The notes: generated by a model from the letters alone, not told the origin. 28,166 nt of DNA from CAYJXA01 sp964404595 (GCA_964404595.1 CAYOKQ010000016.1:1-28166), one strand, 5' to 3'; positions 1 through 7,502 are shown, counted from the first letter of the stretch. Translations and numbers: made by a program.

Positions 1-1465
1 CCCTCACTTCTTTATCTTCCAGATTAATATTTAACTTAAACTGCTTGGCTTTCTGCAATAATTCTAAGGCAGTTTCGGGGAACACTTGGGCCAATTCTTT
101 ATATTCGGCTATTTTTTGTGAGGTTTTCTGTAGCACTTGTTTGGCAAAAAAGGTGTGGTCTAAAAACTTATCCAAAGTCGTACGAGCTTCACTGAACAAA
201 TTGAGATTGGGCTGGTATTTGAGGGCCACCCCTTCGAGAATAATGAGTGTCTTTTCAAAGAGAACAAATTCAAAAGGCACGTGCAGGTGATGTTTGTTGA
301 TCAAGGCCAGAATATTGCTGAGGATGGGTCCAACAGTAATATCTTTAATGGGTGCATAATGGAATTGCTCAAAAATTTCTCTCAGGTCTGCGACCAATAC
401 TTCTTTGCTCACTTGCGCATCTGGGCTCATTTTCAGTAAAACGATTGCGGCCGTTTCGTAATCACTCTTGATGATGGTTCTAAAAAGCTCCAAAGTATTT
501 TCTTTTAACTTCTGGTCAAATTGCCCGGTAATGCCGAAATCAATTAAGGCAATTTTTCCTCCTTTGAGCACTAAAATATTTCCTGGGTGGGGGTCGGCAT
601 GAAATAAACCGTCGATAAAAACTTGTTTTAGAAAAGCATCAAAGCCATTTTTAAGAACTGTACGGACATTAACTCTTTTTTTCTTCAATTGCTGGATATC
701 ATGCAAAGGTATCCCGTCCATAAATTCCATTACCAGCACCCGCTGGGTGCAGTACTCAGGATACATCCGGGGAATTTTCAGAAAGGCATTTCCCAAATTA
801 TTGGCTCTTATTTTTTCAGCGTAATGGGCTTCTATCTTAAAGTTCAGTTCTTTGATGGTCCAGCGCTCAAATTCATGAATGATGGCGCGCAGGTGATAAT
901 TGCGAAAATGGGGAAGATGATATTCTAATAACTGCGCTATCTGATACATGAGTTCAATATCGGTTTTGATGGTTTCTTTGATCGATGGGCGCTGTATTTT
1001 AACTGCGACTATTTTGCTGCCGATCTTGGCTTTATACACTTGAGCTATGGAGGCTGAGGCAATCGGCTTTGGTTCAAATGAAGAGAAAATGGAATTGAGC
1101 GGCTGCTGTAATTCCTGCTCTACTATTGATTTCATCGGTGAGAAAGGCACAATCGGCACTTTATCCTGCATCTTTTCAAATTCAGCTACAAATTCCGGGG
1201 GAATCAAGTCCGGGCGCAAAGAGAGAAGCTGTCCCAATTTGACAAAGGTAGGTCCAAGCTGTTCAAAGGCCTGCCGCAATCGAATTGGCGCGGTAGTTTC
1301 TTTTTCTTTTTCGATTCTCGCTTTCAGGCGCTTGGTGAAGGGCAGATGATGGCTTAATTTAATTTTTGAGATCAAATAGCCAAATTCCTGTCCGGCAAAA
1401 ACTTCTACAATCTCTTTCAGGCGGTGCCGGTGCTGATGGTTCTTAAATAGTTCGTAGATGGTCAT
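1..1465 (-). CDS. UbiB/ABC1/AarF-family atypical protein kinase-like protein (partial, C-terminus outside window)
   Basis: A long minus-strand frame is open from an ATG at 1465 to the left edge, giving about 488 residues. It has the family signatures in order: LGPTFVKLGQ (about residues 70-79, the KxGQ motif), ASASIAQVYKA with the alanine-rich loop that replaces a kinase glycine loop (136-146), VAVKIQRP with the ATP-site lysine (153-160), HADPHPGN catalytic loop (289-296) and IDFG metal site (308-311). UbiB/ADCK proteins are ATPases or kinases tied to quinone and lipid metabolism; in archaea lacking ubiquinone the substrate is unknown. The family usually ends in a hydrophobic hairpin, which would lie beyond the window. 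The start is preceded by a GAGG ribosome-site-like sequence. It lies 66 bp downstream of the nucleotidyltransferase gene on the same strand; a TTTAAAAA box near 1500 may be its own promoter. Confidence 0.93.
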   Translation of the reverse strand, partial: MTIYELFKNHQHRHRLKEIVEVFAGQEFGYLISKIKLSHHLPFTKRLKARIEKEKETTAPIRLRQAFEQLGPTFVKLGQLLSLRPDLIPPEFVAEFEKMQDKVPIVPFSPMKSIVEQELQQPLNSIFSSFEPKPIASASIAQVYKAKIGSKIVAVKIQRPSIKETIKTDIELMYQIAQLLEYHLPHFRNYHLRAIIHEFERWTIKELNFKIEAHYAEKIRANNLGNAFLKIPRMYPEYCTQRVLVMEFMDGIPLHDIQQLKKKRVNVRTVLKNGFDAFLKQVFIDGLFHADPHPGNILVLKGGKIALIDFGITGQFDQKLKENTLELFRTIIKSDYETAAIVLLKMSPDAQVSKEVLVADLREIFEQFHYAPIKDITVGPILSNILALINKHHLHVPFEFVLFEKTLIILEGVALKYQPNLNLFSEARTTLDKFLDHTFFAKQVLQKTSQKIAEYKELAQVFPETALELLQKAKQFKLNINLEDKEVR

Positions 1466-1531
1466 GAAAGCCTCTTTTTTGGGATAGTAAGGTGGATGGT
1501 TTTTTAAAGGTGATGTTGATCTGGCAGTATT

Positions 1532-2209
1532 TCAGTCCAGCAACTCTTTCATCCGGCGTATTTCAGCCACATCTATGTCATCTCTTTTTTCTTGAAATAC
1601 TCCTTTAAAATTATCGATGAAATCTTTTTGATCCAACAGTAAGAGCAGTTTATGGATATTTTCTTTCACAATTTTCAGGTCGCCTCTCTTGATTATCTTT
1701 TTTATGGAGGTAATATTTACATGTTGGCATACAGCGGCAATATCCCTAAAATCAGTTAATCTCCCAGAATGAATCTTGAGTGCAATCAATATCTCTTTAT
1801 CAGGAACTAATGCTAATACTTCCCGTTCCGTCCCGATAATTTTTCGAAGTTGGGAATGCTGTTCTATCTGTTCGAAGCTGAAAGAAGCTTTCGTTGTTCT
1901 AGAGCCGATCCCATCAATTAATACATCCACGCTCACCGCTGGTTTTTCTCTCGTTTCATACCGGATAAATTCCGGCGCATAGACATGATCTAACTCTTTG
2001 ATGATGGTTTTATGAAGTTTTTTTTGTACCAGGACCAGTTCATATTTTTTGAAATCTTCTTTTTTGATAATGATGTCAGCATCGATGGAAAAACGATGTT
2101 TGTACGCACTGATAGCATAGCCGCCCACCATAATGAATCGAAGCTTTTGCTCTCTCAACTCGGATAGTATTTCAAAAATCATATTTTCTCTTTGGATCAA
2201 GTCAAACAT
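1532..2209 (-). CDS. AbiEii-like nucleotidyltransferase, probable toxin of a type IV-like toxin-antitoxin pair
   Basis: The protein has 225 residues. Near the N-terminus it carries a nucleotidyltransferase motif: VGGYAISAY (the GG of the family's G-S/G-G site), then SIDADIII, supplying the acidic metal ligands, and a later VSVDVLID with another Asp. This matches the AbiEii/DUF6036-type nucleotidyltransferase fold. I chose the ATG at 2209 over a start at 2251 because it has an AGGAGG ribosome site 8 nt upstream and overlaps the stop of the partner gene by only 8 nt, typical of translational coupling. Gene order matches AbiEi-AbiEii: HTH antitoxin first, nucleotidyltransferase second. Characterised AbiEii toxins transfer nucleotides to target RNA or tRNA; activity here is inferred from family only. 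It could instead be a solitary nucleotidyltransferase of unknown target. Confidence 0.72.
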   Translation of the reverse strand: MFDLIQRENMIFEILSELREQKLRFIMVGGYAISAYKHRFSIDADIIIKKEDFKKYELVLVQKKLHKTIIKELDHVYAPEFIRYETREKPAVSVDVLIDGIGSRTTKASFSFEQIEQHSQLRKIIGTEREVLALVPDKEILIALKIHSGRLTDFRDIAAVCQHVNITSIKKIIKRGDLKIVKENIHKLLLLLDQKDFIDNFKGVFQEKRDDIDVAEIRRMKELLD

Positions 2210-2840
2210 TAGTGATGGCCTCCTTGTACTGTATTGGAATCTTTTTGCCATACATCTCGTTGATCATCTCTACCGCAGGCATAAAATTATAGATATACTG
2301 TCTCATAAATTGTATGGTTGTCTCTAAAGGCTCAACAAAATACCCTTCACAATCCTGGGCATGAATTGTATCAACGTACTGAACTTTATAGAAGATGCCT
2401 TTGTCCTTATCAATAGGCAACTTTAATTTTGAACAATACCATTCAAAAATGTCCTGATCTTTTTTATCTATCTTGATAAAAATTGGGTAATACTCTTGGT
2501 ATCTGGCAATATTATACCCGCCTTTAGTCCAGATGTAGACTGCATCAGTTTTGGTAAAACAGTATCTGATACCCAATAAAGGCAACACTTCGTAATAGAA
2601 AGAGGCCTTTGCACCAATAGTCTTGATATACTGGATACTTTTTTGGTAGAATTCATTCTGTTGATTCAAATATACTTTCATTCTCGTTAACCGCACCATT
2701 CCTTGCTGGGCCAATTCTCTGATCCATTTGTAGGTCCAGCCATAACTGACTTTAATCCTTTGGGAGATAGCTCTAATAGAATCCTGCTTCCGGCAGGAAA
2801 TCATTATTTTCAAGGTGTAAGGGTTGATCAAGTCTAACAT
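2202..2840 (-). CDS. AbiEi-like HTH protein, probable antitoxin and autorepressor
   Basis: The protein has 212 residues. The first 55 or so form a winged-helix-like region (sequence around KQDSIRAISQRIKVSYG, then KWIRELAQQGMV), followed by an uncharacterised C-terminal region rich in Tyr and Ile. The gene directly precedes and overlaps the AbiEii-like nucleotidyltransferase, the arrangement of AbiE systems, where AbiEi binds inverted repeats in its own promoter and neutralises AbiEii. The start ATG at 2840 sits about 26 nt downstream of a CTTAAATAGT box, so the mRNA is probably leaderless, and a TTATCA/TGATAA palindrome lies between box and start. The antitoxin role rests on synteny and the HTH; the C-terminal domain was not recognised with certainty. 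Confidence 0.6.
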   Translation of the reverse strand: MLDLINPYTLKIMISCRKQDSIRAISQRIKVSYGWTYKWIRELAQQGMVRLTRMKVYLNQQNEFYQKSIQYIKTIGAKASFYYEVLPLLGIRYCFTKTDAVYIWTKGGYNIARYQEYYPIFIKIDKKDQDIFEWYCSKLKLPIDKDKGIFYKVQYVDTIHAQDCEGYFVEPLETTIQFMRQYIYNFMPAVEMINEMYGKKIPIQYKEAITNV

Positions 2841-2841
2841 G

Positions 2842-2859
2842 TTATCATTATAGTGATAA
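2842..2859. promoter_or_regulatory. Putative operator palindrome of the AbiE-like operon
   Basis: TTATCA-N6-TGATAA, 6-bp perfect arms with further partial symmetry in the spacer, lies between the TATA box (2862-2871) and the start codon (2840), covering the predicted transcription start. A dimer bound here would block the promoter, consistent with autoregulation by the AbiEi-like protein. Confidence 0.45.
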
Positions 2860-2861
2860 GT

Positions 2862-2871
2862 ACTATTTAAG
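2862..2871 (-). promoter_or_regulatory. TATA box of the AbiE-like operon
   Basis: On the minus strand this reads CTTAAATAGT, centred about 26 nt before the ATG at 2840, the spacing expected for a leaderless archaeal transcript. Confidence 0.55.
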
Positions 2872-2963
2872 CTTTTCTGTCATATTTAGTTACTTAAAAT
2901 GCTGTTAATCATCCTGCGAAAACGCTCTTTGAATTCAAATTATCTCTCAAATCCACGATAAAC

Positions 2964-2977
2964 CTTTTTAAATACAC
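2964..2977 (+). promoter_or_regulatory. TATA box of the aIF2 gamma gene
   Basis: CCTTTTTAAATACA lies about 25 nt before the ATG at 2996, leaving essentially no leader. The spacing supports the chosen start. Confidence 0.6.
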
Positions 2978-2995
2978 CCCTTTTCTAACACATAG

Positions 2996-4294
2996 ATGGC
3001 TAAGAAAAAAACAGATACAGAAACTAAGAAGGAAGAAACGCTTTTAGCTGAAACGAAGAAATTAGAACCAACTGCACTTTCCATCCAACCAGAATTAAAT
3101 ATAGCTTTGGTTGGCCACGTTGATCACGGTAAAACCACCTTAACTGAGCGCCTCACCGGCAAATGGACTGATACTCATTCAGAAGAATTGAAAAAAGGAA
3201 TCACTATCCGTTTAGGTTATGCTGATTTTACTATTTCCAAATGTGAGAACTGCAATTATTATACCACTAAATCAAAATGCGTCAAATGCAATAATCCCGC
3301 TGTTCCTCTGCGAAAAATCTCTTTAGTCGATGCTCCAGGGCACGAATCGTTGATGGCCACGATGTTAAGCGGTGCTGCCATCGTTGATGGGGCTTTATTG
3401 CTGGTTGCAGCGAATGAAAAATGCCCTCAGCCCCAAACTAAAGAACATCTTATGGCGCTGCAGATCAGCGGTATCAAGAATATTATTGTTGTTCAAAATA
3501 AAATTGATCTCGTAAGTCGTGAAGAAGCACTTGAGAATTACAAGCAGATCAAAGAATTTTTAGCACCGACACAATACAAAGATGTTCCCATCATTCCTAT
3601 TTCTGCCCGTGCGAATGTCAATATCGATATTCTGGCACAGGCAATCCAAGAAGGTATTCCTACTTCGCCTCGTGATGTAGACAAAGAACCTTTGATGCTG
3701 GTGGCACGTTCTTTTGATGTCAATAAGCCGGGACTTAAGCCTGCCAAATTGGTGGGCGGGGTTTTAGGGGGGACAGTGAAAAAGGGGCAATTCAACGTAG
3801 GGGAGGAGATAGAAATTGCCCCCGGCTATATGGTTGAGGAAAAGAATAAAAAAGTATGGAAGCCACTGCGAACGAGAATTATGCACATCTTTTCTGGCGG
3901 GACCAGCATTCCTTCAGTAATTCCCGGCGGAAGCATGGCTATTTCAACCACGTTAGATCCTTCCATTGTTAAATCGGATTCTTTAGTAGGATCATGTGTG
4001 GGGCTGCCCGGGAAATTAGCTCCGGTGCATTATCAATTTACATTAGATACGCACTTATTGGAAAGGGTGGTAGGGACAAAAGAAGAAACAGAAGTAAAGC
4101 CACTGGCTAAGGGTGAGGTATTGATGCTGAATGTCAATTCTGCTGCCACTGTAGGGGTAGTTATCGATCCGAGCAAGAAAAGCACCACTTGTTCTTTAAA
4201 AAAGCCGGTGTGTGCTAAAGTCGGCGATCGCATAACTATCTCTCGCAGAGTGGGGGACAGGTTTCGGTTGATTGGGTATGGGATATTGAAATAA
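2996..4294 (+). CDS. Translation initiation factor aIF2 subunit gamma
   Basis: This 432-residue translational GTPase is the core subunit of the heterotrimer that carries initiator Met-tRNA to the ribosome. Visible parts: G1 GHVDHGKTT (about 40-48), the switch region, a knuckle with CENC and CVKC that binds zinc (about 81-97), G3 DAPGHE, G4 NKID and G5 SARAN, then two beta-barrel domains ending in GDRFRLIGYG. The CxxC...CxxC insertion and the VPLRKISLVDAPGHE context separate it from EF-Tu/aEF1A and SelB. The N-terminus has a Lys/Glu/Thr-rich extension of about 30 residues before the G domain, making it a little longer than the usual 410 or so. It is monocistronic, with its own TATA box. Confidence 0.97.
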   Translation: MAKKKTDTETKKEETLLAETKKLEPTALSIQPELNIALVGHVDHGKTTLTERLTGKWTDTHSEELKKGITIRLGYADFTISKCENCNYYTTKSKCVKCNNPAVPLRKISLVDAPGHESLMATMLSGAAIVDGALLLVAANEKCPQPQTKEHLMALQISGIKNIIVVQNKIDLVSREEALENYKQIKEFLAPTQYKDVPIIPISARANVNIDILAQAIQEGIPTSPRDVDKEPLMLVARSFDVNKPGLKPAKLVGGVLGGTVKKGQFNVGEEIEIAPGYMVEEKNKKVWKPLRTRIMHIFSGGTSIPSVIPGGSMAISTTLDPSIVKSDSLVGSCVGLPGKLAPVHYQFTLDTHLLERVVGTKEETEVKPLAKGEVLMLNVNSAATVGVVIDPSKKSTTCSLKKPVCAKVGDRITISRRVGDRFRLIGYGILK

Positions 4295-4343
4295 TTCAAT
4301 TCAAGTAGAAAGGTATTTATACTTCTCTTTTAATTTCTTTTCT

Positions 4344-4715
4344 ATGGATGCCTTTGAGCAGCTTACTTTCCGTGAAATTGTACTTGCATTGCTGTACTTT
4401 AAGCCTGCATCGGGCAGTTTTAAAGAAGAAGCTTTTATGTACGGGATGCAGCAAGCTTCAAAAGAGTTTCCGCAGCTACAACCTTTCTTTCAGCAAGAAT
4501 CGAGCGAAGGGAGTTGCGGTTCTACGCACACAACCCTTGATACGGTTTTAGAAGGACTGCGCCCAATGTCACTAGCTTTCTCTAGTGATTATGAGAGGTC
4601 GTATGTGACCCAATTCGGCCGCTCGCAGGCGATGAAATTGATGCCACAATATGGACAGCAGTTGCGGCCGATTGCTCAGGCAGTGTGGACGAAGGCGATT
4701 GGATACTCCATTTAG
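4344..4715 (+). CDS. Small hypothetical protein, intact copy of a duplicated family
   Basis: This 123-residue protein belongs to no family I recognise. The start is supported by a GTATTTATAC box at 4313-4322, about 26 nt before the ATG. The N-terminal part looks helical (EQLTFREIVLALLYF). A conserved-looking core, ESSEGSCGSTHTTLDTV followed by EGLRP and SSDYE, recurs in a frameshifted copy at 5227-5495, which supports this frame as truly coding. There is no signal peptide or clear membrane helix. The single Cys next to Gly-Ser-Thr-His is notable, but one Cys-His pair is not enough to propose catalysis. The next gene, 85 bp downstream, has its own promoter. Confidence 0.7.
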   Translation: MDAFEQLTFREIVLALLYFKPASGSFKEEAFMYGMQQASKEFPQLQPFFQQESSEGSCGSTHTTLDTVLEGLRPMSLAFSSDYERSYVTQFGRSQAMKLMPQYGQQLRPIAQAVWTKAIGYSI

Positions 4716-4800
4716 TGACTCTGCATTCATAGGAGCTGCCTGAAATACTAATATAGGTTTTACTACCATAATCAATATAAGCAAAGTTCTATTCTGCTTG

Positions 4801-5127
4801 ATGATGGCAGAAGTTTATTATGTTGGATTCCCTAGCGTAGGAATGGCTACAAATAGGAGACCTGTTCCGTTTGAAGTTCTTGAAGTAAGTGCTAATTATC
4901 TTAGAATTAAACTTAGAGAATCTTGTCCTCCTATTGAAGGAATTGAAGAAGATGGTCTCCCTTCTGCAGGGCAGGAATTCAATATAAAAAACCGTTTAGG
5001 AGATGGCGATTCGCTTATCGATCGTCTTAGATCCGGTGGTGTTGTTGGTTTTTACACAAGCAAAGGCGAAAAACCAGAAGATTATTTCACTGGAACTCTG
5101 TTTGGATACAATCCTTCAGGAAAATAA
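4801..5127 (+). CDS. Small hypothetical protein
   Basis: This 108-residue protein is unrecognised. I start it at the ATG at 4801 (a second ATG follows at once) rather than the upstream TTG, because an AATATAAG box at 4774-4781 places transcription start at about 4801. Composition suggests a small beta-rich globular protein (VPFEVLEVSANYLRIKL, then GVVGFYTSKG) with no membrane segment. It is flanked by the intact and decayed copies of another small family, so it may belong to the same duplicated accessory unit. Confidence 0.62.
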   Translation: MMAEVYYVGFPSVGMATNRRPVPFEVLEVSANYLRIKLRESCPPIEGIEEDGLPSAGQEFNIKNRLGDGDSLIDRLRSGGVVGFYTSKGEKPEDYFTGTLFGYNPSGK

Positions 5128-5226
5128 TAAAAAAAATTTTTCCAGAGTGAATTTTGACATGCCCTGGCAAATAAAAAATCTTCGATTGATTGCATCAATA
5201 TGTAGAGTATAGACTTATTGTATTTC

Positions 5227-5495
5227 TTTTCAGCAGCAGAAGAGTATCCACAACTTCGGGAAAAAGTATTCTTTAATGGAAGGAGCAGTGAGGAAAGCTG
5301 TGGTGCCACGCATACTTATTTGGATAGCCTCGTTGAAGGGTTGCGTCCCCATGACATACTCCAGTGATTACCAACATGCACATCTGACTTCTTCGGGAAG
5401 ACGACGTGTTGAACAGCAATTTCCTATCGAATACGGAACTACGAGCATACGAAACAATGCAGCGTAACCTTGATATCATTCCGTCTGTTGATTAG
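5227..5495 (+). pseudogene. Frameshifted, N-terminally truncated paralogue of the 4344-4715 gene
   Basis: Three successive frames align with the intact copy. Frame 1 (from about 5227) gives EEYPQL, SSEESCGATHTYLDSLVEGLRP against EFPQL, SSEGSCGSTHTTLDTVLEGLRP (gapped here at the family core). Frame 2 (about 5358-5440) gives SSDYQ, then SGRRR, against SSDYE and FGRSQ. A third frame gives ELRAYETMQRN and ends at the TAG at 5493, the same distance past the core as the intact gene's stop. The first 40 or so residues have no counterpart, and an in-frame stop lies at 5203. Two frameshifts plus loss of the start indicate decay rather than programmed frameshifting. Confidence 0.72.
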
Positions 5496-5547
5496 TGTCT
5501 ATGTAATTGGTTTACACTAAAATGCCATAGATTCCAAACAAATAGCA

Positions 5548-5557
5548 TTTTATATAT
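5548..5557 (+). promoter_or_regulatory. TATA box of the predicted ncRNA
   Basis: TTTATATATG lies in a gene-free stretch. The expected start 24-28 nt downstream (about 5577) coincides with the first base of a strong hairpin. No ORF of useful size follows. Confidence 0.5.
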
Positions 5558-5576
5558 GCTCGGAAAAAAGGTTTCC

Positions 5577-5655
5577 GGCACACCAGAAACTAGCGAGTTT
5601 CTAAGTGTACCAAAATCCTTGAAGTTTATGTTCGAAAGTCAAGGATTTTTAGTAT
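5577..5655 (+). ncRNA. Probable small structured RNA with two stacked hairpins
   Basis: Hairpin 1 spans 5577-5611: GG-c-ACAC-c-AGAAACT, loop AGCG, AGTTTCT-aa-GTGT-a-CC, that is 13 pairs with two small internal loops. Hairpin 2 follows without a gap at 5612-5649: an 11-bp perfect stem AAAATCCTTGA/TCAAGGATTTT around a 16-nt loop containing GTTCGAAAG, followed by a short T run. The predicted start from the TATA box at 5548-5557 falls on the first base of hairpin 1. I see no C/D boxes, no H/ACA motif and no tRNA fold. The 3' end is a guess from the T run. It lies between the pseudogene and the MNT-HEPN operon, and could alternatively be a long leader of that operon. Confidence 0.5.
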
Positions 5656-5703
5656 AGAATATAATTACGTGCAGAAATCTTTATAAAGTAATGGACTATT
5701 TTT

Positions 5704-5717
5704 ATTCCAATTGGAAT
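5704..5717. promoter_or_regulatory. Perfect palindromic operator of the MNT-HEPN operon
   Basis: ATTCCAATTGGAAT is a 14-bp perfect palindrome just upstream of the ATG at 5729. It overlaps a possible TATA box (CTATTTTTATT, 5696-5706) and the start predicted from another (TTATAAAG, about 5681-5688). The first gene encodes an N-terminal helix-turn-helix, so autoregulation through this site is likely. Confidence 0.5.
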
Positions 5718-5728
5718 GAATTTATACC

Positions 5729-6334
5729 ATGCTGCTGCATAACTATTGGCAAATCGTACTGGGGAGTAAAGTAAAGGTAAAAGTACTGCGCGTCTTGTGT
5801 CGCTATCCTACCAAAAAATTTACTATCAGAGAAATTTCTAGGCTGTGCCATAGCACCCATACGCCGGTTATAAAGACAATTCCCCATCTTCAACAAATGA
5901 ACATACTCCACATCGAAAAGCACGGGACTGCTAATATCATTACTCTAAATACCAAAAGTGTTTTGGTGCCAGTGCTCCAGCAAATGTTCACCACTGAATA
6001 TGAAACTAAGAAGAATTTAATTAAAAGGCTGGCCCAAATAATTCCTTCAGTAAAAATGGTCGCCTTGTTTGGAAGCATCGCTAAGGCTTTAGAATCGGTT
6101 GATAGTGATATTGACATACTAATTGTGGCGGAGAATAAAAAAGAAATAATGTCAAAAATTGATGAGAGAAGAAATAAGATTATCACGGAATTTGGCAATC
6201 TGCTCTCACCCCTCATATTAACAGAACTGGAATTTAAACGAAAAAAAAATACGCCCTTTGCGAAAGATTTAATAAAAAATTATGAAATAATACAAGGCGA
6301 AGATTTAATTAAAAAGTGGTGGTTACAACGATAA
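5729..6334 (+). CDS. HTH-nucleotidyltransferase (MNT) fusion, probable antitoxin of a HEPN/MNT pair
   Basis: This 201-residue protein has two domains. Residues about 14-75 form a winged helix (KKFTIREISRLCHSTHTPV then IPHLQQMNIL). Residues about 108-200 form a minimal nucleotidyltransferase with the diagnostic MVALFGSIAKALESVDSDID: the GS motif and the DxD metal ligands. In HEPN/MNT systems the MNT protein AMPylates or otherwise neutralises the HEPN RNase. The HTH fused to MNT suggests that the antitoxin also controls its promoter, which carries a perfect palindrome at 5704-5717. It overlaps the HEPN gene by 19 nt. It is distinct from the AbiEii-like nucleotidyltransferase at 1532-2209. Confidence 0.82.
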   Translation: MLLHNYWQIVLGSKVKVKVLRVLCRYPTKKFTIREISRLCHSTHTPVIKTIPHLQQMNILHIEKHGTANIITLNTKSVLVPVLQQMFTTEYETKKNLIKRLAQIIPSVKMVALFGSIAKALESVDSDIDILIVAENKKEIMSKIDERRNKIITEFGNLLSPLILTELEFKRKKNTPFAKDLIKNYEIIQGEDLIKKWWLQR

Positions 6335-6732
6335 AAACCAGAAATGTTAGTAAAGAATTATACCGGAATTATATTGCCAAAGCGGAAGAACATTTTAAAG
6401 CGATGAATACCGAATTTGAAAATAAACTTTACAATTCCTGCTCTTTGTGCGCCATTCATTGTTGTATCTCTGCCGCTGACGCTTTGACGGTATTTTTTAA
6501 AGGAGTGAGGCATGCTGGTGATAAGCATGAAGATGTGGTGCAGCTTCTTGAAAGTCTGGATTTAGATAGGGAAACACTGAAACATAAAACCAGGCAACTA
6601 TTAACAGTGCTCGATAGTAAAAATAGTGTTGAATATGAGGAAAAATTAACCAGCGAAGGTGGTGCTCTTATGATGATGAAGCAGACCCAGAGATTTTTTG
6701 AGTGGGTTAAAGAAATGGTGCCAAAACTTTAA
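6316..6732 (+). CDS. HEPN-domain protein, probable RNase toxin
   Basis: This 138-residue all-helical protein follows the MNT gene. The start is a GTG overlapping the upstream gene by 19 nt; no in-frame ATG occurs until residue 30, inside the first helix, so the GTG is preferred although no clear ribosome site precedes it. The HEPN features are YNSCSLCAIHCCISAADAL (the central helix) and VRHAGDKHEDVVQLL, containing R-x5-H, the RNase catalytic motif of HEPN toxins (RxxxxxH type). Expected action is cleavage of RNA when not held by the MNT partner. The 3' end overlaps the convergent TrmB-like gene by 4 nt. Confidence 0.78.
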   Translation: MVVTTIKTRNVSKELYRNYIAKAEEHFKAMNTEFENKLYNSCSLCAIHCCISAADALTVFFKGVRHAGDKHEDVVQLLESLDLDRETLKHKTRQLLTVLDSKNSVEYEEKLTSEGGALMMMKQTQRFFEWVKEMVPKL

Positions 6733-7481
6733 TTCTCTTTAGATGCTATTTTCCACAGATGTTCAAAGTGGTTTCGATACGTTTTTGCAATTTCATTATT
6801 CTTGATCATCACTGCCGTTACCGGAGAGCCCCAGGTGACGATAACTACTTTACTTCCATAAATAAATGTGTTGGTGGGATTGAATTGTTTTTCTTCTAAA
6901 AATCGATAATTGGTGGTCGGTGCAACGTGTTTATCAAATAGAAAAATACTTTTCCTCTTGGCCGTAATCACTCTTTCTTTAATGTTATTTATTTTGAGAT
7001 CGCGAAAATGCTGGGGCATGTAGGCAGGCAAGGCTTCCTGATATCGCTGATCATCAATGCCGGTTATGAGCACTTCTTTTCCAGTCTTGACGATATCTTT
7101 GAGGAAATATTTTAAGCCTTCGTTGCCTTTGAAGATCTCGACAAAAGTATTTTCTTTAGGGAGATTGGCCATCGCTTCCAATTCAGGGAGGATAGAATTG
7201 ATGTCTGCTTCCTGCAATTCCATCTCTTTCTTTTTTTCTTCCAGATACTGCTTTATCTTTACCGGTGGGGTGGCTTGGAAGTATTTTTTTGCCGCCTGAT
7301 AGACCTGTGTCACCAGCCCTTTGTCCATCAATTGTTCTAGTTTATCATATACATGCACACGGTAAATGCCGGTTCGTTTGCCGATATCATAGGCGGTGCT
7401 GCTGCCGGACTTGAGCAGGTCTATGTAAATCTTGATTTCGTTGTCGGTTAGGCCTATTTTTCGCAAGGCATCGGTGTTCAT
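6729..7481 (-). CDS. TrmB-family transcriptional regulator
   Basis: The protein has 250 residues. An N-terminal winged helix (about 5-75: LRKIGLTDNEIKIYIDLL, STAYDIGKRTGI, YDKLEQLMDKGLV) has the classic TrmB/MarR-like layout, followed by a coiled linker (QYLEEKKKEMELQEADINSI) and a ligand or phospholipase-D-like C-terminal domain. TrmB regulators in Thermococcales sense sugars; this one lacks an obvious extended sugar domain, so its ligand is unknown. It is transcribed divergently from the radical SAM operon, with a palindrome between them, which makes that operon its likely target. A TATA box at 7503-7512 gives a leaderless start at 7481. Confidence 0.87.
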   Translation of the reverse strand: MNTDALRKIGLTDNEIKIYIDLLKSGSSTAYDIGKRTGIYRVHVYDKLEQLMDKGLVTQVYQAAKKYFQATPPVKIKQYLEEKKKEMELQEADINSILPELEAMANLPKENTFVEIFKGNEGLKYFLKDIVKTGKEVLITGIDDQRYQEALPAYMPQHFRDLKINNIKERVITAKRKSIFLFDKHVAPTTNYRFLEEKQFNPTNTFIYGSKVVIVTWGSPVTAVMIKNNEIAKTYRNHFEHLWKIASKEN

Positions 7482-7502
7482 AGTTTAGTCTTATATTATG
7501 CT

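Noticed and set aside
45..1349. Several plus-strand open frames of 60-100 codons
   Set aside because: They lie antisense to the UbiB-family gene, whose full motif set is on the minus strand.
5227..5495. Programmed frameshifting in the second copy of the small gene
   Set aside because: Two shifts, no slippery run at the junctions, and a missing N-terminus fit decay better.
5577..5655. tRNA or C/D or H/ACA RNA
   Set aside because: There is no cloverleaf, no CCA-adjacent acceptor stem, no RUGAUGA/CUGA boxes and no ACA after a pocketed hairpin.
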